This document shows, one piece after another, positions 35,386-46,402 of a stretch of 64,000 nt of DNA. Source of the stretch: Toxorhynchites rutilus septentrionalis (Eukaryota; Arthropoda; Insecta; Diptera; Culicidae); the NCBI RefSeq assembly GCF_029784135.1, contig NC_073746.1, positions 294,214,089 through 294,278,088 on the forward strand, written 5' to 3'. The translations under genes were made by a program, and so were the position numbers. A model generated the notes under the pieces. The model was not told the origin of the DNA. It made no database searches and saw only the letters and a program-made list of their open reading frames with translations. Every line of letters starts with the position of its first letter. Positions within the stretch are counted from its first letter, which is position 1.

Positions 35386-38300
35386 TAGTACAGTTCATTT
35401 GAACACGCCATTCGCTGGAAATTGCGAAAGAAAGTCTGAGGTAAAAACGAGATGAATAGGAGGATAGACACAACAAGATAATTTTACAGTACGACAACGC
35501 CAAAACACATGTTCATGGATTTGTCAGGAGTTATCTATAAAGAGTGAACTGGTAGGTTCTTATCTTATCCTTCTACACGTTCTACAGACGTTGCTCCCTC
35601 ATATTACTATTCATTCCAAGCCCTTCCTGAAGAGTGGGTTCGATCTCATCAAGAAGTCGAACATTGGCTTAGTAACTGTATCGCTTCAAAATAACCAGAC
35701 TTTTATCAATCAAAGGTATGGATTCCGAAGGAACATTTGTTGAATAAAGTTACAGTAGGTTTTATGTCTCAAACGAAAAGAAAGCCTGGGGTGTGCTTCA
35801 ACAACATTAGATTACATTGCACACCCAACACAAAGTGGGGCTTTGGATGCAATCAAAAATAGAACAAGTAAGACAGACGAACAGATAGAAAGCGAAAAAA
35901 AAACAGATCAACCCATCAGAGTGCAGCGCGCTGAACAGATTCAAGAAACAATGCGCAATTCTTTCCGCGCTCCAGTGATGACAACGAGGTTAGCTGATGG
36001 GTATGGCACAATCAAACGGCGAACCAAGAGAGTCGGTCGCTAGCCGCTGCCGCCAATGACAAAACCAATGGAAGCGACGGCGCGACGACGGCAAAACTGT
36101 TGCGGTAGGCCTATTGACTCTTAGACCTGCTCGCGGTTGGCTGAGTTGACTGACTGGTTAGACTGTGATTTGTGTGACTGAAATTAGTAATGCAGCGGAG
36201 GGAAACTGCTGCCGCTGGTGCTGCTACACACGGAGCATAAATAAATATGTGGAGCCTGACCTGATTTCGCTTTCCATCGACGTCGTTGTTGTTGTCGTCA
36301 TCATGTTGGTTCATCCTCCGTTGTTAGGCGGTTGCTTCTTCAACGGTGAGATTTTTCCAACCTGATATCGCTGCATATACATTTCTTGATGTTGTGAGCA
36401 TAGGGCGTGTGAAAAAGAGACGACAGTCGTCGCCGCAGATTGTGATCAAGTTTAACACAATTCGGGGTAACTTATCAACGCGGTTTGAGTTTGTTGGTTT
36501 TTGTCGGTTCAAATAAACGAGATTTGAGTTGAAGTTTAGAATCAAAATGCAGACGATTCACAAAACAAAGCAACAAGTTTTCGCGACAGTTTGCTATGGC
36601 GTCAGGCTATTTTTGCACCAAACTTAAATGGCACAATAGCTTTCCGGCGGGGTGGAACGATTGGATTGCGTGCCAATCGTGCATGCGAGGGTGTAAAAAT
36701 AACCATGCTCCGACCGGCTACTCATTCAGTGGAAGGTTCAATCAAACTAATTCTCCACAAGTGCTTCCTGTTTACATTCGGTTTATGTGTACGGAAGTCG
36801 CAAACATTCTTCGGTTGTTTTGAACAACGAAAAGCATTTAGGAATTGTTGTGAGAGGAAACATTTGAAAAACACTTCACTAACAATCTAATCGCAGATTT
36901 AAATGTTCTCTCCAGCCTTAAGGACTCCTTCAGTTTTGGAGACATTATTGAGTCAAACTACATTGTTGCCTGAATTGTTTTTTTCCCTAGAAAAATAGCA
37001 ACAATATTCATCAAAGAACAGGAGCTTCGTTCATAAAACCATCTGGATCGCGGTCGATGCCACAAAAGAAAATGCTCGTTTTGTGTTCAACAATTTAGTT
37101 CCGCTTACTCAGCTGACTGGCTCCTTTCGGAATACTTTACAAACGCCCTTTTTTACTCATTTTTTCTTGCATTCTTGCACATCAAGCAACCAGCAGCCCA
37201 TCTGTAGAATTGATGAAATTTTCATTCGCACTCATTCGCCATTCGAACAATTACAGCATGGAAAAACATCTTCCATCCTAATGAAACGAAACGGGCCGGC
37301 AGAGGACAAGAAATTTGGTTTCGTGGTCCGGGAAATATTCACGAGGTCCAGTTATTGTTCGTACACACAAATGATTTTTTCGCTTTAATTTGGATTTTTT
37401 TCTTTTTTTCTTTTTTGTTGCTGCAGCATTTAGCTGCTCGCTTTCAGCACCATCCACAGCCCGGAAGTGGCACGAGATTTCCGTTCTTGGCTTTGTCCCT
37501 TTGTAATGAGCACATGATAGAATACTTATGGTGGGATTTTAGCCGCACAGTGTGGAGAAGCCTGTGCCGGGCGATGTCATGAGCTATGTTTGATGCAATT
37601 TACTAGCTTTTGGTTGATATTTCTATGCCAAATAAAAGGTTTTGATTGTGTTTTTTGTGATAAGCTCAAATATACGCACATTAAGGTACAAATAGGAGGA
37701 TTTCATTGATGAATGGCTTCCCGATCAGAACGGAAATCAAACCCGAGGGTCACATCATCATGTATGCATGAGTATTAAATTATCCAAAATATTCCGACTG
37801 AAAAACCTAAATTCCACTAGCGAAATTTTACACGGGCTGCCTCCTATTTGCTGAACGGTGTTGTACTGTCAGCAAAGCGACATTCGCAACTGACATATCA
37901 TGTAGCACAAACGTTAGAACAAACGACGACGAAGACTACTATGGGTATTACGGGTATTCCAATTCAGCTTGAAATTCTTCCAAGATTAGATTTAGCATGT
38001 CGTGGTGGTATCTGTGCGAGGCAGTACAATTTTGACAATCTTACAAGTTCAAGAATCAGTGAGATGCTCTGTTAAAATGACCTAATACTTCAGAATGCCA
38101 AAATTTTAAAAAAATGGTGGCGAAGATTGCAAAGAGATTTCTCTCGTCGCTTAATGAACAACATTCCTACAATGTCGCGAAGTTTGAGCGCTTTTAGAGC
38201 TCGATATTTTTATTTCATGAAAAATGTCTTCGGATTAATAATGAATACTTTGCAACCCGGTACTGTATAGTTTACTAAAATTCAAATCTTCGACAATTAT

Positions 38301-38657
38301 GTGTGAAGTTTTCCAATAGTATGTTGAAGTGCTTTGTGCTTATTTTATTATTTGCGAGATTCGTTCTATATATTCCACAACTAAGTTTCCGCTGTTTGTC
38401 AACAAATAGTTATAGCAGTAAGTGCTAGTCGATTCCTACATATCCAGAACGATAATGCGGTGTCAAATTCAATTGATGAGATTGAGCCGAGCCCTTGCCG
38501 ACAAGTGACCACAGTACGTGCAGAGACACGAAAAAGTGATTCTAAAGTATGACAACGATCGGCATCACGCTGTCAAACCCGTGAAAAAATACTTGGAAAC
38601 ACTCAAATTCAACGGCACATGGTCTGGCTGATCAGAAGCACCGCTAACATGAAGACA
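35386..38657. other. Long stretch without a recognised gene
   Basis: GC-richer parts at 35800-36620 and 37080-37580 carry ORFs of 60-101 codons on both strands with no recognisable domains. A short (GTTGTT)n run is present at about 36285. These parts could be single-copy host DNA; the rest is AT-rich. Confidence 0.3.
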
Positions 38658-39453
38658 TAGAGCAATTCCACCCCAAATCAGCCGAAAATCGGTAAATTTT
38701 GACGCAACCTTCTCCGATTTTATTAAAATTTGGTACAAATGATGGAAGCTACCAAAAATCACAATTTTCATCATCATATGACCAATTTTGATTGCGACTG
38801 ATTTTTTATAAGGGCGTATTCAGAAACATTAAACTTTTATTAAAAAAAATCGTAACTCAAGATCCAGATGTCCGGTTAAAATATGATGTTTAACAAAGTA
38901 GTGAGAAAATAAATAAACCATGTAGGAAAAAGAACACTTTAAATGTACTGTTTAAAAATCTTTCTCAAAAATAAAATTTATTATGAAAAACTTTTATATC
39001 TCTTTGTCACATATCAAATTTTAATCAGACATCTGAATTTTGATCTACGATTTTTTGAAAAAAGGTTGAAGATTTTCATTGCGCCCTTTTAAAAAATCAG
39101 TCGTGAGGTAAATGATTTTGGTTTGTCCAGTCGAAAATACGATCATGGTTTGTCCACTGTTTTGAATGCTTCAATTTAGCACATCAGACTTTTTCTGGAT
39201 TATAACACTCACAAATATTGTGAACATCATGCTTGCACACCATTTGTATCAGATTTTCATAGCTGAACCATTAAATTAACGCATTTCGATGACTTCAGTT
39301 CTGATCATGAGTTGTCCAATTAATTAATGTTGTTTTGTCCACATGATTTCTATGGCAACCGCTTGGCGCGCTGCAGTTTGTTTATTGTGTCCTTCGCACA
39401 TAGCAGAAATCAAAGATCGAAATTCTCGCTCGGCTGCGCGATAAATATTCAGT

Positions 39454-39461
39454 CAATCAAT
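39454..39461. repeat. 8-bp target-site duplication, left
   Basis: CAATCAAT, identical to 40575-40582. Confidence 0.8.
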
Positions 39462-40574
39462 TAGAGATGTGCCATCCGCTCATGAGCTGTTCATTCGAAT
39501 CGCTTCATCATAGTGAACGGATTCGGATCGGCTCGCAATAAAAAAAACGCAGCTCATCAGCTCATTACGGAGCTGGAGCTGATGAGCTGTTGAGCTGTTG
39601 AGATGATGAGCCATTGAGCTGTTGAGCTGATGAGCTGTTGAGCTGTTGAGCTGATGAGCTGATGAGCTGTTGAGCTGAAGAGCTGTTGAGCTGCTGAGCT
39701 GTTGAGCTGTTGAGCTGCATAGCTGTGGAGCGAAAAAGCTGCAGAGAGTGTGAATTGCGAGACGCGAAAGAATGTTTCGTCTCCCGCGCTTCATGGCATG
39801 ACGTCAGTTTGTTTTCGTGTATCCCTCTTCGTACTTTAGCTTTAGCAGAGATGCCAGATAGGAAAAAAGGTTTTTGTTTTGAAGATATTCAATCGTTCGT
39901 TACTTCATTAAATTTTTCTTATATGGCCAAACAAAATAATACACATTATTATATGCTTGTAAATAAATTTAATATATTACATTGTTATTTAAACATTACT
40001 GTGGAAACACATACATTTATTTCCGCGTGCTGAATCAAAACAATTCAGAAAACCACCCGGCATAAATGTTGATGATTGATACTGGTCCTTTTGTTACCTT
40101 TGTGATCGCGAATAATTATTTCTCGTTGCACCTATTAGTGGATTTATTTTTATATCCTCGGATGCAAAAGCAAAATCTCGATGGTTTTTTTTTCAAAAAA
40201 CGTTGTCTCGGCCAATATTCCTGGAGGCATTCTATTTGGCTACTGCTGGTTTTTCTGTTGTTTAAGTTCAGCATATCCTAAGCATCTTCTATGTTGGATT
40301 TCAGCATACAGTATTTGTTGTATATTATATTATTAGAATTCATATCAGTTTTAGTTTTTGTACAATTACGAATTAAATTCGTTTATTTTTTGCTTTCCGT
40401 CTATTAAAAAATGCACACTATGCAATGTCCCATGGTGATTACGTTTCATATGCAATTGTGTGGACAACTGCAAAATTCAACTGAGCTGAAGAGCTGTTCC
40501 AAATGAGTAGCTCACTTGTATGAGCTGAACGGCTCTGAGCCGCTCACCATGATGAGCTGATTTGCCCATCTCTA
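39462..40574. mobile_element. Non-autonomous hAT element, 1113 bp
   Basis: Flanked by exact 8-bp duplications CAATCAAT. The ends are inverted: TAGAGATGTGCCA on the left and TAGAGATGGGCAAAT on the right read in reverse. Both subterminal regions are loaded with AGCTCA/GAGCTG words, on the left expanded into a long 9-bp tandem array. Such subterminal repeats are usual transposase-binding regions in hAT elements. The interior has ORFs up to 107 codons without transposase motifs. An autonomous partner elsewhere in the genome would be needed. Confidence 0.8.
39569..39718. repeat. (GAGCTGTTG)n subterminal array in the hAT element
   Basis: About sixteen 9-bp units alternating GAGCTGTTG and GAGCTGATG. 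The apparent minus-strand Ser/Ala/Gln/Leu-repeat ORF over it (39480-39794) is a product of this array. Confidence 0.9.
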
Positions 40575-40582
40575 CAATCAAT
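40575..40582. repeat. 8-bp target-site duplication, right
   Basis: CAATCAAT, identical to 39454-39461. Confidence 0.8.
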
Positions 40583-41740
40583 CTAGTTTTCGATGAACCG
40601 TGTATTGTTGATATTTTCGTCTCTTACTTTTCACCGAAAATTCTTTTTCAGGGAGAAAGAGATGTGGAAAATCTCTATCTCGGAAGTTCAACGAGAATGC
40701 TTTTTCGTCTCTCATTTGGTACTGAAAATATGGAGCGAAAAATCAAAGCTAACTTTACCAACATTAGTTTGTTAGAGCAGCGTCCAAACGATCTGCATTT
40801 GGACAGCGTTTGAATTGTACAAATAATACTCCATCTCATGTTCACTTCACGATGAAACCCAATATTGCCGCATGTTTTCAGCCGTACTGAAGAAGTGAAA
40901 AATCATTATCGGCATCAAGGAGTCATTGAAATGAAACCATTTTTCGGCAGTCATAACTCACCGAAAAATAAAAATCGGCTTTGCGTTTCTCGCGAGAATC
41001 GAAGTGAGCGTATAACATTCTCTCGCCTCCTATATTCTCAGCTATTTTTCTCTGTGGATGGATGTTTTTCGTCTCAAATCGGCGAGCATTTCGATCTCTG
41101 GCAGAAATAAAGTTTCTCTATGTTGAATGTGTTGAGGTGAACACTTTTAAAATGCCCAATAAAAGGCAATATTCTGAAGAAAGCCTAAATTATGAATGGA
41201 TCAATTTGATGACAATAAACTAAATGCAACCATCTACTTGAAAATTCGAATTTTTTCATTCAAAAATAGTGATTTCTAAAACCGGACAAACCATGATCAG
41301 TTTTTGGACAAACTATGATCAGATGTGGTCAAACCCTGATCATAATTTCTCTTTGAGAAAAAGCGTTAAAAAACATAAAAATTTGAATAATTCCAACGCT
41401 TTATGGTAGTAGTATTAGCAATTAGAGACTTGGGGCTTTTCAACAAACCCAAACTCATATTGAGTAGAGGCGAATGAACTGAAAAGTTTAAACCCTCTTA
41501 AAGCCAAAAAGAAGAAGAAGAAGAAACTCATATTGATTATATGTAATTTCATGAAGATAAATCGAATTGCATTTATTAGTTGCGTAAAAACACCCTAAAT
41601 TGGACAAACCAAGATCATTTACCCTAATTAAAACTGATCATATGATAATGAAAATTGTGATTTTAGGTAGTTTCTGTCATAAGTACCAAGTTTCAAAAAA
41701 ATCGGGTGAGCAGATGAAACAAATAATGGGTGATTTTACA

Positions 41741-42401
41741 GAGGTATAGACGAATTTAAGGCCAACTCGACAACACATTGGTCTTTCAAGTAATTTTTCA
41801 TACTTCACATATTAAAAAAAAAAAAAAAGAATGAGAATGCTCTTTGAAAATGGAAAAAAAAAATCTTGATTTTTTACAAAAAATTATAACTCAAAAAAAT
41901 AAATGATTTCAATTTTCATAAAATTATACTACAATTTATAAAAAAAAATCACCGAAAAAAAATATTTTTAAAATTTTAATTTATTTTCCTCAAAAACGTA
42001 TTTTTTTTAATTTTGAGAAAAATTATATGAATAGCCCTTACAATTTTCAACAAGTCGTTCATACATCGGAAAATGGTCACTTTTAAGGGAAGAAGTTTTT
42101 CTAACAACAACTTTTTCATGTTTTCTTTGGAAAAACTACAACTGATCCTAATTTTGTTTAAAGTCAAGATAGCGATATAATGTATTTGACATAGTTTCAG
42201 AACTTATTAAAATATTAACTTCTGTCGAAGACGTCAACTTTCTATCTTTTATCGTTTCTGAAATATAAGGCATTTTTGCGTGGAGACTTCTGAAAAAAAT
42301 AATGTTCTACTTGTAAAATTTTGTGTGTAAATTCTCGCGTTTGACATGTTTCTAAATATAAAAAAAGTTAGTAGAGCATGAAAATCGCGATAATTTATAC
42401 A
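41741..42401. other. AT-rich stretch, no gene seen
   Basis: Poly-A and poly-T rich, probably old repeat sequence. No family recognised. Confidence 0.4.
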
Positions 42402-43631
42402 TACAGCCATTCCATGCCAAACCGATATAGTGGTTCTCAGATTTTCGTCAAACATGGTAGTTTTGTTCTTTATCGCAAATTATGAGACCCGTGTTTTTTA
42501 ATTTTTTTGTTAGGGTGACCATTTCCATTTTAGGGGGGTCAAAAAAAAACCATTTTTCCACATTTTTGCCAAAAATGACTTCATAACTTTTGAACTTCTA
42601 GACCGATTCAGATGATCGACATATAAAATTAAAGCCAATCACCTGGAAAAATACTATACCTGCACAAAATCTGAATTCTGCTCTCGTTATTATTCATTGT
42701 ATTCGTTTTTTATTGTTTTCATAGTCTTGGGACCAAAGACGCTATAGTTTTTTTATATTTTTTCTGGAAAGCTAAGGATTCTTCACATAACAAATCTCGA
42801 AATCAAGGCCTCGTTTTTTGCGTTTTTGAGTTATGATTTTTCAACGTTACCCGATCATTTTCCTCTTTTTTCCCAGAAATGACTTTCTTCAAAAATTTAT
42901 TACTTCTGAACTACTGGACCGATTCAGATGATCGACATATCAAATTAACATACTAGCTAGCCTACTTGCTAGTTTTTTTAGGAAAAATAACACATTTGCC
43001 AATTTATTGGATAATAATCACATACATCCAGTCTAGTCGCATAGAAATGTTGAACGAAAACTGAAAACATGTTAACTATGAAAAATCATAACTTAAAAAC
43101 GAAAAATAACACCTCTCTGGTATTCGGATATATTAGGCTGTCAACAAAGTCCTGCGGTATTTCCGCGAGGTGTCGTTGTAAGCGCGTAGTTCTAGTTGTA
43201 TTCATTGTATCGAGTCATGTTGGTTGGTATTTTGGTACGACCTTGTTGGAAAGGTATTTTTTGCGCGCTATAATATAGTCCTTGACAGTGTTTTATTTGG
43301 TTAAGTCGTTCGTGAGTTATAGTGTCGCAAATATGGAGCAAAATAAAGAGAAAATCCGACATATTTTACAGTACTACTATGACAAAGGCAAAAATGCATC
43401 TCAAGCTGCCAATAAAATTTGTGCAGTTTATGGACCCGATACAGTTTCCATTTCCACCGCACAACGATGGTTTCAACGTTTTCGTTCTGGTGTAGAGGTC
43501 GTCGAAGATGCGCCACGCTCCGGAAGGCATGTCGTCGAAAATTGCGACAAAATCGCTGAATTAGCCGAGAAAGACCGGCATAGTAGCAGCCGTAGCATCG
43601 GCCAAGAGCTGGGAATAAGTCATCAAACCGT

Positions 43632-43633
43632 TA
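43632..43633. repeat. TA target duplication, left end of ITmD37E
   Basis: Pairs with TA at 44936-44937. Joining the flanks at one TA gives the uninterrupted mariner codons for TVINHLK. Confidence 0.9.
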
Positions 43634-44935
43634 AAGGGTGTGTCACATCAAATTGCATCACGGAAAAAACGCTGTAGAAATTCGCCCAGTAGACCGATCC
43701 TTTTGAAAATTTTAGACAGTAAAATAAAAACTATTAAACAACTTTTGACATTTTCTTTTTATTCATACTTCGAGCCCAAGCCCGTATGCTCGCACCTTCC
43801 TCTTTACCCCGCCCATAAGGTTCTGTACAACGTCAGGTTGTAGTTTTTTTTTTTGAACAGAAATCCATTTTCTCTTGAAGTCCGCCTCCGATTTGACAAC
43901 TTTTGGGTTCTTCCGGAGGGCCTGCTTCATAATCGCCCAATATTTCTCTATTGGGCGAAGCTCCGGCGCGTTGGGCGGGTACATTTCCTTTGGCACGAAG
44001 GTGACCCCGTTGGCTTCGTACCACTCCAACACTTCCTTTGAATAGTGGCACGAAGCGAGATCCGGCCAGAAGATGGTCGGGCCCTCGTGCTGCTTCAATA
44101 GTGGTAGTAAGCGCTTCTGTAGGCACTCCTTAAGGTAAACCTGCCCGTTTACCGTGCCGGTCATCACGAAGGGGGCGCTCCGCTTTCCGCAAGAGCAGAT
44201 CGCTTGCCACACCATATACTTTTTGGCAAACTTGGATAGTTTCTGCTTGCGAATCTCCTCCGGAACGCTGAATTTGTCCTCTGCGGAGAAGAACAACAGG
44301 CCCGGCAGCTGACGAAAGTCCGCTTTGACGTAGGTTTCGTCGTCCATTACCAGGCAATGCGGCTTCGTCAGCACTTCGGTGTACAGCTTCCGGGCTCGCG
44401 TCTTCCCCACCATGTTTTGCCTTTCGTCGCGGTTAGGAGCCTTCTGAACCTTGTATGTACGCAGGCCCTCCCGCTGCTTGGTCCGCTGGACGAATGAACT
44501 TGACAAATTCAGCTTATTGGCGACATCCCGGACCGAACTTCTCGAATCACGTCTAAACTGCTTAACTACGCGCTTGTGATCTTTTTCACTGACGGAGCAT
44601 CCATTTTTGCCGTTCTTCACCTTCCGGTCGATGGTTAGGTTCTCGAAGTATCGTTTTAGTACTCTGCTGACCGTGGATTGGACGATTCCCAGCATCTTAC
44701 CGATGTCCCGATGTGACAACTCCGGATTCTCGAAATGAGTGCACAGGATTAATTCACGACGCTCTTTTTCGTTCGAGGACATTTTTCCAAATTTACGAAA
44801 AATTGACAGTGAACCATGGCCAACGTGATCTATACACTCTTGTCTGATTATAAGCGAAAGCTGAAGATATAATTCCTAAAAATTAAATTTCTACAGCGTT
44901 TTTTTCCGTGATGCAATTTGATGTGACACACCCTT
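43634..44935 (-). mobile_element. Complete ITmD37E transposon, 1302 bp
   Basis: The inverted ends are about 49 bp and start AAGGGTGTGTCACATCAAAT. The two ends match along their length except for six versus seven A in one run. TA duplications flank it exactly. It contains one intact transposase gene on the minus strand (43763-44782) and no other cargo. ITmD37E elements are a mosquito-associated group of the IS630-Tc1-mariner superfamily, about 1.3 kb long with a single ORF of roughly 340 codons, which agrees with this copy. Confidence 0.93.
43763..44782 (-). CDS. ITmD37E (DD37E) transposase, 339 aa, intact
   Basis: Cut-and-paste DNA transposase acting in the nucleus on the 49-bp inverted ends of its own element. 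The N-terminal part (about residues 20-105) has two helix-turn-helix units: LSHRDIGKMLGIVQSTVSRV and SVRDVANKLNLSSSFVQR, with a basic stretch between them (IDRKVKNGKNG). The catalytic domain has Asp148 in MDDETYVKADF, Asp241 in TIFWPDLASCHYSK and Glu279 in RPIEKYWA; there are exactly 37 residues between Asp241 and Glu279, the defining spacing of the group. The start ATG lies 153 bp inside the right end and the stop about 130 bp inside the left end, so promoter and terminator must be in the ends. No frameshift or stop and no missing catalytic residue. It is the only intact transposase gene in the window. Codon usage is GC-richer than the surroundings, fitting a recently arrived element. Confidence 0.93.
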   Translation of the reverse strand: MSSNEKERRELILCTHFENPELSHRDIGKMLGIVQSTVSRVLKRYFENLTIDRKVKNGKNGCSVSEKDHKRVVKQFRRDSRSSVRDVANKLNLSSSFVQRTKQREGLRTYKVQKAPNRDERQNMVGKTRARKLYTEVLTKPHCLVMDDETYVKADFRQLPGLLFFSAEDKFSVPEEIRKQKLSKFAKKYMVWQAICSCGKRSAPFVMTGTVNGQVYLKECLQKRLLPLLKQHEGPTIFWPDLASCHYSKEVLEWYEANGVTFVPKEMYPPNAPELRPIEKYWAIMKQALRKNPKVVKSEADFKRKWISVQKKKLQPDVVQNLMGGVKRKVRAYGLGLEV

Positions 44936-44937
44936 TA
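44936..44937. repeat. TA target duplication, right end of ITmD37E
   Basis: Pairs with TA at 43632-43633. Confidence 0.9.
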
Positions 44938-46402
44938 TTAACCATTTGAAGAAGCTTGGATTCACAAAGAAGCTCGATGTATGGGTGCCACACACGTTGA
45001 CGCAAAAAAAACATCTTTGACCGTATCGACACATGTGAATCGCTGCTGAATCGCAACAGAATCGACCCATTTCTGAAGCGGATGGTGACTGGCGATGAAA
45101 AGTGGGTCACTTACGACAACGTGAAGCGCAAACGGTCGTGGTCGAAGCCCGCTGAAGCGGCTCAGACGGTGGCCAAGCCCTCATTAACGGCCAGGAAGGT
45201 TCTGCTGTGTGTTTGGTGGGATTGTCAAGGAATAATCTATTATGAGCTGCTTCCCTATGGAAAAACGCTCAATTTGGACCTGTACTGCCAACAACTGGAC
45301 CGCTTGAAGGTAGCACTCATGAAGAAGAGGCCATCTTTGATAAACAGAGGCCGCCATCAGGACAACGCCAGGCCACACACTTCTTTGGTGACGCGCCAGA
45401 AGCTACGGGAGCTCGGATGGGAGTTTCTTTTGCATCCGCCGTATAGCCCGGACCTTGCACCAAGTGACTACCACCTGTTTTTGCCCATGGCAAACGAGCT
45501 AGGTAGTCAGAAGTTTGCCACAAAAGAGGCCTTGGCTATCCGAGTTTTTTGCCAATAAGGAAGCGAGCTTCTATAACAGGGGTATTATGAAGTTGGCATC
45601 TCGTTGGGAACAAGTCATCGAACAAAACGGCGCATATTTGACTTAAAACAGATGATTGTAACTAATTTTATGAACAAATAAAAATTCAAAAAAAATACCG
45701 CAGGACTTTTTTGACAGCCTAATATTATGTGCTCAGCTTTCAGGAAAAAATATAAAAAAATGGCGCTCTTGGTCCTCGAACGATGTAAGCTATAAAAAAC
45801 AAAAATAATCAATAATTACGAAAACAAAATCCATTTTTATTCATATTGTAATATTTTTCAAACAAGACTAGCTCATTGGCTTTAATTTGATATGTCGATC
45901 ATCTGAATCGGTCCAGTAGATCAAAAGTTATGATTTTTTGTAGTGAAAAAAATGGGGAAAGAAATGATTTTTTGGACCATCGGCTAACTTTGAAAAATCA
46001 TAAATCAAAAAGAAAAAAAAACGGTTCCCTGGTTTCGAGATATGTTGTGTGAAAAATCCTCAGTTTCCAGAAAAAATATAAAAAACTATAGCGTCTTTGG
46101 TCCCGAAACTATGAAAACAATACAAAACGAATACAATCAATAATAACGAGAGCAGAATTCAAATTTTCTGCAGGTATAGTATTTTTTTTTCAAAAAAGAC
46201 CAGGTGATAGGCTTTAATTTGATATGTCGATCATCTGAATCGGTCTAGTAGTTCAAAAGTTATGAATTTTTGAAATAAACCATTTTTGGCAAAAATGCGT
46301 AAAAATGGTTTTTTGTACCACCCTAAAATGGAAATGGTCACCCTAACAAAAAAATTAAAAAAACGGGTCTCATAATTTGCGATAAAGAACAAAACTACCA
46401 AT

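Larger units (their letters stand above)
38658..41740. mobile_element. Large foldback element interrupted by a hAT element
   Basis: The left arm (38680-38790: GATTTTATTAAAATTTGGTA, AAAATCACAATTTTCAT, CATATGACCA) returns inverted at 41635-41720. The GGTTTGTCC...GATCATGG block near 39120-39155 returns inverted at 41285-41345 and 41600-41625. The left arm has its own inner inverted pair (38790-38880 against 39000-39110). The left end ATAGAGCAATTCCA resembles the end of the 56.2-kb foldback. Removing the hAT insertion restores one ~2-kb non-coding element. Outer limits are approximate. Confidence 0.6.
43333..45646 (+). pseudogene. Mariner (DD34D) transposase, split and frameshifted
   Basis: The transposase starts at the ATG 43333 (MEQNKEKIRHILQYYYDKG). 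The N-terminal helix-turn-helix has NASQAAN..VYGPDTVS and a second one GISHQTV, where the ITmD37E element is inserted. After it follow NHLKKLGF, WVPHTLTQK, GDEKWVTYDN (first Asp), HQDNARPHTS (second Asp) and YSPDLAPSDYHLF, whose last Asp is the third one at 34 residues from the second: a full DD34D triad. The stop is TAA at 45644. Two further lesions besides the insertion: an extra A in the A8 run at 45004-45011 and a one-base loss near 45540. Dead as it stands, but otherwise almost full length (about 345 residues). Confidence 0.9.
43133..45722 (+). mobile_element. Mariner element carrying a nested ITmD37E element
   Basis: TA at 43131-43132 and 45723-45724. Inverted ends TTAGGCTGTCAACAAAGTCC and TTAGGCTGTCAAAAAAGTCC, both continuing TGCGGTATTT. 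Without the 1302-bp insertion and one TA it is 1286 bp, the usual size of a complete mariner. It sits at a TA in the right part of the left arm module of the foldback element; the arm text continues directly after it (cggata|TA|ttatgtgctcagcttt). Confidence 0.9.
42405..46402. mobile_element. Large foldback element interrupted by mariner
   Basis: The left arm (42405-43130) and right arm (45725-46402) are inverted copies. GTTTTGTTCTTTATCGCAAA near 42460 returns inverted near 46390, and GGTGACCATTTCCATTTTAG near 42515 near 46335. Each arm contains two direct modules about 320-330 bp apart with the core GATTCAGATGATCGACATAT (42605 and 42925; inverse near 45895 and 46225). The left end ACAGCCATTCCATG is also seen at 30.9 kb, while the right arm lacks the last ~50 bp. 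No coding sequence except the inserted elements. Confidence 0.75.

Noticed and set aside
39480..39794. Minus-strand 104-codon frame with Ser-Thr-Ala-Gln-Leu repeats
   Set aside because: It is the 9-bp GAGCTGTTG array of the hAT element; a period divisible by three keeps any frame open.
43640..43843. Frames crossing from mariner into the ITmD37E left end
   Set aside because: They are chimeric read-through products of the insertion junction, not genes.
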